From positions 1 to 37,434 of the forward strand of contig NZ_VFSU01000014.1 in the NCBI RefSeq assembly GCF_006385875.1: 37,434 bases of DNA. The letters run 5' to 3'. The position numbers and the translations under genes were made by a program. Below are positions 16,168 through 24,888 of the stretch, in pieces. The notes beneath the pieces are model-generated. The model was given only the letters and a program-made list of their open reading frames with translations. It did no database searches and was not told the DNA's origin. The stretch's first letter is position 1. Each line of letters begins with the position of its first letter. Source of the stretch: Sandaracinobacter neustonicus (GTDB taxonomy: Bacteria > Pseudomonadota > Alphaproteobacteria > Sphingomonadales > Sphingomonadaceae).

Positions 16168-16181
16168 ATGATGTAAATCAT
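16168..16181. promoter_or_regulatory. FNR/FixK-like palindrome
   Basis: ATGATGTAAATCAT is a perfect inverted repeat except for its 4-base centre, with the TGAT-N4-ATCA core of FNR/FixK boxes. It lies in an AT-rich stretch (about 16080-16215) about 30 bp upstream of the leftward fabI-ATPase remnant frame and after the stop of the ABC-2 permease. Binding is inferred from the consensus only. Confidence 0.5.
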
Positions 16182-16214
16182 ACTATTTCGAATTCATGAT
16201 TAATATGTCGCACA

Positions 16215-17342
16215 TCATGCCATCATAACTATAGTATTTCGAAATCTGGCAAGAGCTATGGTGAAAAATATCACGCCAATCACAAGGATCGCTGCCAACT
16301 GCACCCAAACAACATCCAGCCCTGCGCCGCGAAACAGGATCGCCTGCCCCAGTTCCACGAAATGCGTGGTTGGCGCAGCCAGCATGACGTTCTGCACGAG
16401 CTTTGGCATGCTTTCACGAGGCGTGGTGCCGCCAGACAGCATTTGCAATGGCAGCAGGACCAGAACCGACAGCATGCCGAACTGCGGCATGTTGCGGGCT
16501 ATGGTCGCCATGAAGATGCCCATGGAGGTCGTGGCGAACAGCAATAGCGCTGCGCCGCCGAAGAACAGCCACAACGAACCGGCAACCGGCACGTCCAATA
16601 TACCCCGCACAACAATGTTCAACGACAGGAAAGAGGCAGCCAGAACCACCATGCCCATGGAAAGCACCTTGCTCAACATGATCTCTAACGGTGTAACCGG
16701 CATTACAAGAAGATGCTCGATGGTGCCATGCTCCCGCTCGCGGATGAGCGCAGCACCGGTCAGGATGATCGACAGCATCGTGATCTGGTTGATGATCTGC
16801 GACAGGGCGCCGAACCATGTGTTGTTGAGTGTTGGATTGAAACGGGCCCGCAGCACCAGATTTACGGGCGATTCCGCTTGCGCGCGATAGCGCTGAAGAA
16901 ACTCGCTCACTTCCGTAAGTGCGATCTGCTGGATGCTGGCGCTCCCGGAAAAAGCCTGACTCATGCGGGTTGCGTCGGTCAGGAGCTGCATTTCCGCAGG
17001 CCGACCGGCGAGGACGTCGCGTTGAAAACCGGAGGGGATGTGAATAACGAACGTATAGATGCCCGCATCCATGCCAGGGTCGATCTGGGCCGGGATGATC
17101 ATGGTCGGCTGAACGAACTGCGGCGGGAAAAATGCGGATGTTATTCGTTGGGAAAGAGCTGAATTGTCTTCATCGACAATGGCGATAGACGCCCTTTGCA
17201 GGCTGTCGGGCATCGCCGTCGCAGACAGATAGACTGCGAATGTGAAAATGAAGAAGATCAGGGACAACATGGCCGGATCTCGCCACAGGCTCCACATTTC
17301 CTTGATGCCCAGGCGATATATGTTCGAAAGACTTCGCATCAT
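16215..17342 (-). CDS. ABC-2 type transporter permease (YhhJ-like)
   Basis: A 375-residue inner membrane protein with the ABC-2 layout: an N-terminal membrane segment (LSLIFFIFTFAVYLSA), a large periplasmic domain (about residues 45-170) and five or so C-terminal segments (ITMLSIILTGAAL, MVVLAASFLSLNIVV, LWLFFGGAALLLFA, FGMLSVLVLLPLQML, LAAILVIGVIFFTIA). EREHGTIEHLLVMPVTPLEI is the conserved coupling motif. It probably pairs with RbbA-like protein, like E. coli YhhJ with RbbA and YhiI. The ATG at 17342 fits AGGAG upstream; ATG 17348 overlaps the rbbA stop and is possible. It is the last gene of the leftward operon. Confidence 0.88.
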   Translation of the reverse strand: MMRSLSNIYRLGIKEMWSLWRDPAMLSLIFFIFTFAVYLSATAMPDSLQRASIAIVDEDNSALSQRITSAFFPPQFVQPTMIIPAQIDPGMDAGIYTFVIHIPSGFQRDVLAGRPAEMQLLTDATRMSQAFSGSASIQQIALTEVSEFLQRYRAQAESPVNLVLRARFNPTLNNTWFGALSQIINQITMLSIILTGAALIREREHGTIEHLLVMPVTPLEIMLSKVLSMGMVVLAASFLSLNIVVRGILDVPVAGSLWLFFGGAALLLFATTSMGIFMATIARNMPQFGMLSVLVLLPLQMLSGGTTPRESMPKLVQNVMLAAPTTHFVELGQAILFRGAGLDVVWVQLAAILVIGVIFFTIALARFRNTIVMMA

Positions 17343-17344
17343 CG

Positions 17345-20095
17345 TCATTGCTCCTGCTTGCGCAGCAGCAGGATGGACGATCCGATAATAATCGGGATCG
17401 CCACAAGCAGCGGCAGAAAGGAACTGGCCAGATCGCGGAATCCCAATCCCTTGTTGAAGATACCCCGATTTATGGTGAACATATGACTGGCCGGGTAAAT
17501 CTCGCCGACCAGCCGGGCACCCCCTTCCATTGAAGAGACTGGATCGAGCATGCCGCCATAGGTCATGGTGGGAATCAGCGTTCCCACCAGTGCGAGAAAC
17601 ATGGCTGCAATCTGGCTGTTGGTGACGGAAGAGGCCAAGAGACCCATGCCGGTTGCAATCACACTCGTCACCAGTGCTGCGAACAGCAGCGTGGGGAAAC
17701 TGCCCTTCACGGGCACGTCGAACACGAAGATCGCCATTACAGTCATGATCAGGAAATTGATCATGGCGAGCCCGATATAGGGAAGCTGTTTCCCCAGCAG
17801 AAACTCGGCCCGGGTAACGGGCGTGACGTAGAGATTGATGATCGAGCCGGTTTCCTTTTCGCGCACAACCGCCAGAGCCGCCAGCATGGCCGGCAGAAGC
17901 AGCAAAAGCATCGGGATCACCACTGGCACCATGGCCGGCAGGCTCATTACATCCGGGTTGTAGCGAAAGCGATTCACCACCGAAACCTGGGATGCCACAT
18001 TCAGGCCGGATTGCCGGGCTCGTTCCACCAGCCAATGCTGATGCATGCCCTGGATATAGCCTTTCACCGTTTCCGCCCGTTGCGGCATCGCGCCATCGAA
18101 CCAGACGCCGATTTCCGCCTGATTTCCCCGCAGGAGGTTCCTGCCGAAGCCTTGCGGAATCTCGATTGCGAGAGCCAGTTCACCACTTCGCATACGCCGA
18201 TCCATTTCATCATAATCGGCGATGGGCGGCTGCTCGGCGAAATAGGTCGAGCCAGAGATCGACTGTTTGTAGCTTTCGCTGAAACTGCTCTGGTCCCGGT
18301 CGAGCACGGCATAGCGCAGATCGTTCACGTCCATACTGATGCCGAAGCCGATCACCAGCAGCAGAAGCACGGTTCCGCCCAGCGCCAACGTGCCGCGCAC
18401 GGGATCGCGCTGCAGTTCCAGCGTTTCGCGCCAGACATAGCTCAGCATCCGTTGCAGACTGAAACTGCGCTTCGCCCCATGTGCGAGTTCCGCCGGGGTC
18501 GGTGTCGCGCTTTCGCTGCCGGCATCCACAGCCTGTTCGTCCGGCCCCGCAGCCTCCAGAAGATAGCCGATGAAGGCCTCCTCCAGCGTGCGGGTGCCTC
18601 GCTTCTCGACCAGCCTAGCGGGAGTGTCGCTGTCCAGCACCTTGCCGGCGTGCATCATCGACATGCGGTCGCAACGTTCGGCCTCGTTCATGAAATGGGT
18701 CGAGATGAAGATCGTCACCTTATCCCGGCGCGACAGTTCGACGAGCAGCCGCCAGAACGCATCCCGCGCCACCGGGTCCACACCCGATGTCGGCTCGTCC
18801 AGGATCAGCAGGTCAGGTCGATGGACCATGGCGACGGCCAGAGACAGCCGCTGGCGTATCCCGAGGGGCAACTGATCCGGCAGTTTGTCCATCACGGCTT
18901 CCAGCCCGAAGCGTTCTGCCATTTCGTGGACGCGGGGGAGGACTTCGTCCTCGGGCACGTGGAAAAGCCTGGCGTGCAGGTCCAGATTCTGCCGTACCGT
19001 CAATTCAACATAGAGCGAGAAGGCTTGGCTCATATAGCCCACACGTCGGCGGGTCGCGAGATCGCGCGGATCCACTTCATGGCCGAACAGCCACGCGCGC
19101 CCCTCACTTGCCGAAAGAAGGCCGGTGAGCATCTTCATCGTTGTCGATTTGCCGCAGCCATTGGAGCCGAGAAATCCGAAAATCTCGCCCCGGCGAATGC
19201 GGAAACTCACATGATCCACTGCGACAAAGTCGCCGAAGCGCATGGTCAGTCCCTGTGCCTCGATGGCGATGTCGTTCTCGTCGGCGTCGAGCGGCGGGAT
19301 GACGACGGGTTTGTGGCCGCGCTTGCGCTCCTCGGGCAGGAGTTCGGCAAATGCAGCCTCCAGGTTGTCGCGGCCGGTCCGCTCGAGCATTTCCCGGGGA
19401 GTTCCGGTTGCGAGTATGTCGCCGTCGTCCATAGCCACCAGCCAGTCGAAGCGCTGCGCCTCGTCGAGATAGGCAGTGGCCACGATCACACTCATTTCCG
19501 GCCGTTGCCGGCGAATGCGATTGATGAGGTCCCAGAACTGGGCCCGGGCCAATGGGTCCACGCCCGTTGTAGGCTCATCCAGGATCAACAGGTCCGGATC
19601 GTGGATCAGGGCGCAGCAAAGGCCCAGCTTCTGTTTCATGCCACCCGACAGCTTCCCCGCGGGGCGCGAGAGAAACGGGTATAGCCCCGTCGAACGGGTC
19701 AGGTCGTCGATCCGCCGCCGCCTCTCGGCAGCGTTGTGGCCGAACAAGCGCGCGAAAAACTGCAAATTCTCCTCAACCGACAAGGTCGGGTAAAGATTCT
19801 TGCCAAGCCCTTGCGGCATATAGGCGATGCGCGGGCACACATTGTCGCGATGCTGGGTGTCTGCGATATCACCGCCCAACACCTGAATGCGTCCGTCCTG
19901 CACCGCGCGCGCGCCGGCGGCGAGGGACAGCAGGCTGGATTTGCCCACGCCATCCGGCCCGATCAGTCCCGTCATCCGTCCACTGGCGATGCTGAGGTTG
20001 ATACCCCTCAGGGCCTCCACCTTGCCGTATCGCAACCGCACGCCTGAAAAATGGACGACCGGTGCCGCGACATCAATCGGTTGAGTCAGCGGCAT
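17345..20095 (-). CDS. rbbA: RbbA-like ABC transporter: two ATPase domains fused to an ABC-2 permease
   Basis: A 916-residue fusion of the size and domain order of E. coli RbbA (YhiH). First ATPase: Walker A GPDGVGKS (46-53), signature LSGGM (about 149-153), Walker B LLILDEP (169-175). Second ATPase: Walker [10 protein letters not shown] (310-318), Walker B LLILDEP (429-435), but its signature reads LPLGIRQ rather than LSGGQ. A membrane segment near 555-575 and a C-terminal ABC-2 domain follow, with [20 protein letters not shown]. It likely powers export through the HlyD-like and NodT-like partners; RbbA was also reported to act on ribosomes. Start ATG 20095 lies 4 bp after the adaptor gene. 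Confidence 0.88.
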   Translation of the reverse strand: MPLTQPIDVAAPVVHFSGVRLRYGKVEALRGINLSIASGRMTGLIGPDGVGKSSLLSLAAGARAVQDGRIQVLGGDIADTQHRDNVCPRIAYMPQGLGKNLYPTLSVEENLQFFARLFGHNAAERRRRIDDLTRSTGLYPFLSRPAGKLSGGMKQKLGLCCALIHDPDLLILDEPTTGVDPLARAQFWDLINRIRRQRPEMSVIVATAYLDEAQRFDWLVAMDDGDILATGTPREMLERTGRDNLEAAFAELLPEERKRGHKPVVIPPLDADENDIAIEAQGLTMRFGDFVAVDHVSFRIRRGEIFGFLGSNGCGKSTTMKMLTGLLSASEGRAWLFGHEVDPRDLATRRRVGYMSQAFSLYVELTVRQNLDLHARLFHVPEDEVLPRVHEMAERFGLEAVMDKLPDQLPLGIRQRLSLAVAMVHRPDLLILDEPTSGVDPVARDAFWRLLVELSRRDKVTIFISTHFMNEAERCDRMSMMHAGKVLDSDTPARLVEKRGTRTLEEAFIGYLLEAAGPDEQAVDAGSESATPTPAELAHGAKRSFSLQRMLSYVWRETLELQRDPVRGTLALGGTVLLLLVIGFGISMDVNDLRYAVLDRDQSSFSESYKQSISGSTYFAEQPPIADYDEMDRRMRSGELALAIEIPQGFGRNLLRGNQAEIGVWFDGAMPQRAETVKGYIQGMHQHWLVERARQSGLNVASQVSVVNRFRYNPDVMSLPAMVPVVIPMLLLLLPAMLAALAVVREKETGSIINLYVTPVTRAEFLLGKQLPYIGLAMINFLIMTVMAIFVFDVPVKGSFPTLLFAALVTSVIATGMGLLASSVTNSQIAAMFLALVGTLIPTMTYGGMLDPVSSMEGGARLVGEIYPASHMFTINRGIFNKGLGFRDLASSFLPLLVAIPIIIGSSILLLRKQEQ

Positions 20096-20099
20096 CGAC

Positions 20100-21176
20100 C
20101 TATTCCTTCACGACATTGGCAAGCTTTTCTGGCCAGGGCACGCTGGGATCGATCCGGACATAGGCCATGCCGGGAAGACCGGTCTTCACGCGGGACAAGT
20201 GCCGCTCCAGCAGGGCCGGCTCGATCCGGGCCCGCACGCGGAACATCAGCTTCTCGCGCTCTCTCTCGGTCTCCACTGTCTTGGGGGTGAACTGGGCCAC
20301 GTCGGATACGAAGCTGATTTTCGCGGGGATGGCCTGATCGGGCATTGCATCCAGCAGCAGGCGGACTTCGGTGCCGATCCCCAGGCGCCCTGCATCCGTC
20401 GTGGGCACAAAGAATGTCATATAGACGTCCGACAGGTCGACCAGATTCACCACGCGGCCACCCCCGGCCACAACTTCACCCGGCTGAGCTACCCGGAACT
20501 GGATGCGGCCGGAGCGTGGCGCACGCAGGTCGCTGTCGCGAATATCCGCCTCGACCCGCTCGATCGTCGCGCTGACCGCGTCCACGTTGGAACGGGCGCC
20601 GATCACTTGGCTTTGCGCAGACGCGATGCCGGATTCGGCCGAGGCCAGCTGGGCACGGGCCGCTTCCAGCGTGGCCATCGCACCCTCGACAGCAGCGCGA
20701 TTGTCATCCCGTTCCTGCTTCGGCGTTGCACCCTCGCGCGCCAACGTCTCGGAGCGGGAGAACCGCAGCCGTGCCGCGTTCAATTCCGCTTCACGCTGGC
20801 GAACGATGGCCTGTGCAGATGCGCGCTCGCTTTGGCGCTGGCTCACCTGCGTCTGCGAGATGGTGATGGAATTGCGGGCCTGGGCGAGCCCTGCCTGCGC
20901 TTCCGAAAGCTGTGCTCGCAGTGTTTCCGTATCCATGCGGGCGATAACCTCGCCGGCCTTCACCAGCTGTCCTTCGTTCGCCAGAATCTCCAGGACGCGG
21001 CCCGGCGTTCGCGGCGAAATGTCGATCTCAACCGCCTCGATCCGGCCATTCGCAGCGACGATGCCCTCGGGCAAGCCCGGGTCTCTCAGTGCGAGCCACA
21101 GAACGAGCCCGCCAGCCACCGCCACTGCGGCAATCCCGCCCCTGATAAGCCAGGTCCTGCTGGTCACCTGCGTCAT
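20100..21176 (-). CDS. HlyD-family membrane fusion protein (YhiI-like)
   Basis: A 358-residue periplasmic adaptor. One N-terminal anchor ([20 protein letters not shown]) is followed by the biotinyl-lipoyl half motif ([20 protein letters not shown]), a long coiled-coil hairpin (about residues 75-200, rich in Q, A, E and R) and the closing half motif ([20 protein letters not shown]), then beta-barrel domains. It would link the inner membrane ABC parts with the NodT-like channel. Its ATG overlaps the nodT-type stop (ATGA at 21173-21176). Confidence 0.92.
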   Translation of the reverse strand: MTQVTSRTWLIRGGIAAVAVAGGLVLWLALRDPGLPEGIVAANGRIEAVEIDISPRTPGRVLEILANEGQLVKAGEVIARMDTETLRAQLSEAQAGLAQARNSITISQTQVSQRQSERASAQAIVRQREAELNAARLRFSRSETLAREGATPKQERDDNRAAVEGAMATLEAARAQLASAESGIASAQSQVIGARSNVDAVSATIERVEADIRDSDLRAPRSGRIQFRVAQPGEVVAGGGRVVNLVDLSDVYMTFFVPTTDAGRLGIGTEVRLLLDAMPDQAIPAKISFVSDVAQFTPKTVETEREREKLMFRVRARIEPALLERHLSRVKTGLPGMAYVRIDPSVPWPEKLANVVKE

Positions 21177-22669
21177 GGAATTTGTCCCTTGTCCATCTCT
21201 TGCGGAGCCTTGTTGAAATCAGTCTGCGAGGGCGCGAAGCCGCCGCCCAGCGACGCATACAGCGCCACGATGCTCGCCAGCTCGGCCCGGCGGAGCTGGA
21301 CCATTGCCTGTTCGGCATCGAACAGGTCGCGCTGCGCATCCAGAACCTCCAGATAGGCGGAGCGGCCATAATCGAAGCGCAACTCGGCCAGACGGGCCCG
21401 TTCGCGCAACGCCTCAAGCAATTCACCCGTGGTACGGATTTGAAGTTGGAGTTGCTGCCGCCGGACGAGGGCGTCTGACACGTCGCGGAAAGCCGATTGC
21501 ACGGTTCGTTCATATTCGGCCACCGCACGCTCATGGCGAGCCCGCATGACACCCAGATTGCCCTTTAGCCGACCGGCATTGAACAGCGGCAGAGATATGG
21601 ACGGGGTGAATGTCCAGGCTTCGATGCCGTCAGAGAACAGGCCGTCCAGTTCGGTGCTCATCGCGCCATAGGCGCCTGTCAGCCTGATGTTCGGGAAAAA
21701 GGCGGCGCGGGCAGCCCCGATATTGGCGCTGGCCGCGCGCAATTGATGCTCGGACGCGATGACATCGGGGCGGCGGGTCAGCAAATCTGATGGCAAGCCC
21801 ACCGGAAGCAGGAGGTTCTGCGGCACGTCTGTCAATGACAGATGTCCGGGTGCTATATCGACCGGCGCACCGACCAGCAGAGCCAGCGCGTTGCGGTTGA
21901 CCGCGCGGTCCTGCTCGAGGCTCTGCAGGGTCGTCTGTGCCTGCGCAAGCAACGTCTGCGCCTGCGTCATTTCCAGCTTCGAACCCGAGCCCACCTCGTA
22001 ACGCCGCCGCAGGATACGCAACGCCTCCACGCGGGTCTTGATCGACTGCCGGGCGAGCGCGGCACGCTCTTCATAGTGGCGTTCCAGCAGATAGCCGTTG
22101 GCCACCTGCGCCACGAGATCGGTGCCCACCGCGCGGCGCGCCTCTTCGGTGGCCAGATACTGCCAGCGGGCGGCGTCCTGCAGATTGCGCAGGCGTCCCC
22201 AGAAATCGATCTCCCAGCTGGCGCTCAACTGGGCGCTCACCTGCTTCACATCCGCGGGGATCGCGCCGGTGCCGGGGAGGTTGAACAGGGTCTTGCCCCG
22301 GGTGCCGGAGCCGACGGCATCGAGCTGCGGATAGAGCGAGGCGCCTTCGATCCGCCATGCGGCGCGTGCTTCTGCCAGGCGCGTTGTCGCAACACGAATA
22401 TCGCGGTTGTTGGCCAACGCCAGATCGATCAGCCGCTGCAGCTCCGCTTCGCGAAAGAAATCGCGCCATCCCAGGTCTGCGATGCTGTCCCCGGGCGGCG
22501 TCGCGGTGGCATAGGCCTGCGGCACAGGCTGGGGCGGACGGACATGCTCCGGCGCGAACGAGCATGCGGACACGCCGAGAAGCAGGGCCGTCATGCAGAT
22601 ACGGCGCCGATGGGCGCGAATCCCGGGCGGACGTACCGGGCCGGGGAGTGGAAATACGGTGGCAGGCAC
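21173..22669 (-). CDS. NodT-family outer membrane efflux lipoprotein
   Basis: About 498 residues with two OEP repeats. Marks include the lipobox LLGVSAC, the repeat starts (IDLALANNRDIRVATTRLAEA and [19 protein letters not shown]), LLTRRPDVIASEHQL and the C-terminal SLGGG. It forms the TolC-like trimer channel for the HlyD/RbbA system. The GTG at 22669 has AGGGGG upstream and gives an n-region RAHRRRICM before the lipobox; a GTG at 22729 and ATG 22594 are alternatives, the latter leaving too short a signal. It follows the phasin gene by 72 bp on the same strand. Confidence 0.88.
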   Translation of the reverse strand: MPATVFPLPGPVRPPGIRAHRRRICMTALLLGVSACSFAPEHVRPPQPVPQAYATATPPGDSIADLGWRDFFREAELQRLIDLALANNRDIRVATTRLAEARAAWRIEGASLYPQLDAVGSGTRGKTLFNLPGTGAIPADVKQVSAQLSASWEIDFWGRLRNLQDAARWQYLATEEARRAVGTDLVAQVANGYLLERHYEERAALARQSIKTRVEALRILRRRYEVGSGSKLEMTQAQTLLAQAQTTLQSLEQDRAVNRNALALLVGAPVDIAPGHLSLTDVPQNLLLPVGLPSDLLTRRPDVIASEHQLRAASANIGAARAAFFPNIRLTGAYGAMSTELDGLFSDGIEAWTFTPSISLPLFNAGRLKGNLGVMRARHERAVAEYERTVQSAFRDVSDALVRRQQLQLQIRTTGELLEALRERARLAELRFDYGRSAYLEVLDAQRDLFDAEQAMVQLRRAELASIVALYASLGGGFAPSQTDFNKAPQEMDKGQIP

Positions 22670-22741
22670 GTCGCCCCCTGAGTCCAGAGCTTCAAGGAAT
22701 GGCCGCGCCCGAACGTCGGGAGCGGCCACAGTTCAATTCGG

Positions 22742-23164
22742 TCAGGCCGCGCCGCCGCTCGCCTTTTTACCCGAACCGGCATCCGTCGGGGCGGCGACAC
22801 CCACCGCAGTCAGGAACTGTTGCGTCCATGCCTGAAAGACGTCGCCGAAGTGCTGTTGCGCGTCGCCAATCCGGAACGCACTGTTCACACACGCACTCCA
22901 CTCGCCCACTGCGTTCTGTACGGCGGCGATCGACGTCTGGCGGTTTTGCTCCGCTTCCTTCAGAACATCCGTCAACCCGGCGAAACCGGGAAAAACTGCG
23001 GTGCCAGGCTTCTGTTCCGCTGCCTGCACGCCGAAAGCCGCGAAGCTGTTCTTTGCGATCTCTGCCTGCCGAGCGACCGCTTCGCGCGAAATTCCCGCGA
23101 ATTTGAGCATCAGATTCTGATTAGCATTCGCCAAAGTGGCATATTGTTCAAATCCATAAATCAT
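22742..23164 (-). CDS. Phasin family protein (PHA granule-associated)
   Basis: A 140-residue amphipathic helical protein with the phasin layout: ANANQNLMLKFAGISREAVARQ, EIAKNSFAAFGVQAAEQ, the repeated short helices and an alanine- and lysine-rich C-terminus. Phasins coat PHA granules and limit their size. The ATG at 23164 has AAGGGA 8 bases upstream. The 75 bp between phaB and this gene are AT-rich and show no terminator, so co-transcription with phaB is likely. Confidence 0.82.
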   Translation of the reverse strand: MIYGFEQYATLANANQNLMLKFAGISREAVARQAEIAKNSFAAFGVQAAEQKPGTAVFPGFAGLTDVLKEAEQNRQTSIAAVQNAVGEWSACVNSAFRIGDAQQHFGDVFQAWTQQFLTAVGVAAPTDAGSGKKASGGAA

Positions 23165-23239
23165 AATAAAAATCCCTTCGATGGAGGAATAAATATCGAA
23201 ATATATACAAATATCTCCAATAGTAATAAGAATATAATT

Positions 23240-23968
23240 TCAACCATTCGCAATATACTGCCCGCCATTCACTGTAAGAACAGATCCTGTGCAGAATGAG
23301 GACTGCGGGGATGCGAGCCATGCAACGGCGGATGCGATCTCGTTCGGCGCACCCAGCCTTCCGATGGGAATTCCGGAAATGATCTTTGCCTTTACATCTT
23401 CGGGCACGGCGGCAACCATTTCGGTATCCACATACCCCGGGCATACGGCGTTAACCGTGATGCCACGCCCGGCGTTTTCCAGTGCCAGGGCCTTGGTGAA
23501 ACCAATCACGCCGGCCTTTGCAGCGGAGTAATTGACCTGGCCCATCTGCCCCTTCTGGCCGTTGATGGAGGAAATATTGATGATGCGGCCGAAACGGCGC
23601 TCGCGCATTCCTTCGATCACCGGCCGCGTCATCGCGAACATGGAATCGAGGTTCGTGGACAGAACCGCCCGCCAGTCCTCCCAACACATCTTGTGAAACA
23701 TTATGTCACGTGTGATGCCGGCGTTGTTTACCAGCAGCGACACCGGACCCAGCGTCGCCTCCACATCCGCGACACCTGCGCGGCAGGCCGCTTCGTCTGA
23801 AACGTCCCATTTGAAGGTGCGGATGCCGTATTCCTGGCTGAAAGCAGCCGCTGCGGTGGCATTGCCATGATAAACGGCCGCAACCTGATATCCATCGGCC
23901 TGCAGCGCCTTGGCAATCGCTGCCCCGATCCCACGTGTCCCGCCAGTCACCAGGGCTATCCCTGCCAT
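23240..23968 (-). CDS. phaB: Acetoacetyl-CoA reductase PhaB
   Basis: A 242-residue short-chain dehydrogenase. Cofactor motif TGGTRGIG (about 8-15), NNAGITRD, catalytic Ser in INISSINGQ, and YSAAK. The SSINGQKGQMGQVNYSAAK block and VTVNGGQYIANG end are typical of PhaB, which reduces acetoacetyl-CoA to (R)-3-hydroxybutyryl-CoA with NADPH. The ATG at 23968 matches PhaB N-termini (MAGIALVTGGTRG); an in-frame ATG at 23986 would add 6 residues. It is the first gene of the leftward set. The phaA thiolase is not in the window. Confidence 0.92.
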   Translation of the reverse strand: MAGIALVTGGTRGIGAAIAKALQADGYQVAAVYHGNATAAAAFSQEYGIRTFKWDVSDEAACRAGVADVEATLGPVSLLVNNAGITRDIMFHKMCWEDWRAVLSTNLDSMFAMTRPVIEGMRERRFGRIINISSINGQKGQMGQVNYSAAKAGVIGFTKALALENAGRGITVNAVCPGYVDTEMVAAVPEDVKAKIISGIPIGRLGAPNEIASAVAWLASPQSSFCTGSVLTVNGGQYIANG

Positions 23969-24071
23969 GTCGCTGTCTCTTTCCATCTCACTCGGCAGCC
24001 CCTCCATGTGGTTCGTGAATCGGGGCCAAATCTCAATGATGGAACAATATGTACACTTTACGGTATATTTA

Positions 24072-24085
24072 TTGACACAGATCAA
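24072..24085. promoter_or_regulatory. FNR/FixK-like box between phaB and tetR
   Basis: TTGACACAGATCAA matches the FNR/FixK consensus TTGAT-N4-ATCAA at nine of ten fixed positions. The site is symmetric and lies in the 170-bp divergent promoter region. For leftward transcription a TACATA -10-like word (minus strand of 24048-24053) lies at roughly the distance expected for activation from about -40. This would couple the locus to low oxygen. Direct binding is inferred. Confidence 0.6.
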
Positions 24086-24138
24086 GGATGGGTCAACCCA
24101 ACACGCGCCACAGTTTGAAATATGGATAGGACATTCGG

Positions 24139-24807
24139 ATGACGGTGGTGAATGCAGTCGAACAGATTCGCTCGTCGAAGGGAGGAAGGCCCACCCGCGA
24201 GGCTGCGGCCGAACTCGGTGAGCGCATTCTCGACATCGCGCTTGAGCATTTCCTTCGCTATGGCTTCGAAGGCGCGAGCATGGATGCCATTGCGGCCGAC
24301 GTCCAGGTGAGCAAGCGCACCCTGTATCAACGCCACCAGTCCAAAAAGGGGCTGCTGCTCTCAGTCCGGGAACGCGAGCGGCATGTCTATCGGGCGATCG
24401 TCAACATTCCGCTTCCCCGGGGAAGTGTCAGACAGCAGATCGGCATGCTTGCCCACAATATCCTCGACGCCATCCTGAATGCCCGGGCCTTGGGATTCAT
24501 GAAGCTGGCGCAGGAGATCAGGCGGGCTGAGCCAGGCCTCGTTGAAGACGGCGCGTTCGAAGCCATGACAAGCTATTGGGCCGGCGCCTTCCGCTCGGTC
24601 CTCTCCCGCGACCCGATGCTGGCGGATTATGAACCGGATCGGCTTCAGTCCGTTGCGTCCGTTCTGTTCGATGCGCTTGTTACGGTGCCGTTCGCGCGGA
24701 CCACCATTGTCGGCAATCTGGAAGACAGCAAGCAGGCGCGGTCCATCGAGATCGAGCGCGTGCTGGATGTGCTTGCGGGCGGAATCCCGTCGCTGCAGCG
24801 GCCATGA
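24139..24807 (+). CDS. TetR/AcrR-family transcriptional regulator
   Basis: A 222-residue repressor. The helix-turn-helix covers about residues 26-72 (RILDIALEHFLRYGFEGASM, AADVQVSKRTLYQRHQSKKG), and a helical ligand domain follows. It starts at ATG 24139 with AGGA 10 bases upstream. Placed between the divergent halves of the PHA locus, it probably controls one or both. Its ligand might be an acyl-CoA or an efflux substrate, but the sequence does not say which. phaC follows after 81 bp. Confidence 0.88.
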   Translation: MTVVNAVEQIRSSKGGRPTREAAAELGERILDIALEHFLRYGFEGASMDAIAADVQVSKRTLYQRHQSKKGLLLSVRERERHVYRAIVNIPLPRGSVRQQIGMLAHNILDAILNARALGFMKLAQEIRRAEPGLVEDGAFEAMTSYWAGAFRSVLSRDPMLADYEPDRLQSVASVLFDALVTVPFARTTIVGNLEDSKQARSIEIERVLDVLAGGIPSLQRP

Positions 24808-24888
24808 CAGGCGACATAGGACTGCCCCGTCATCAGGCGGACCGGGAAGGTTCACAATGTCATGTCGAGTGAAGGAAGCAGAAATTCG

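Noticed and set aside
18011-19684. Long plus-strand frame opposite rbbA
   Set aside because: It is a shadow of a clear ABC protein with both Walker motifs on the minus strand.
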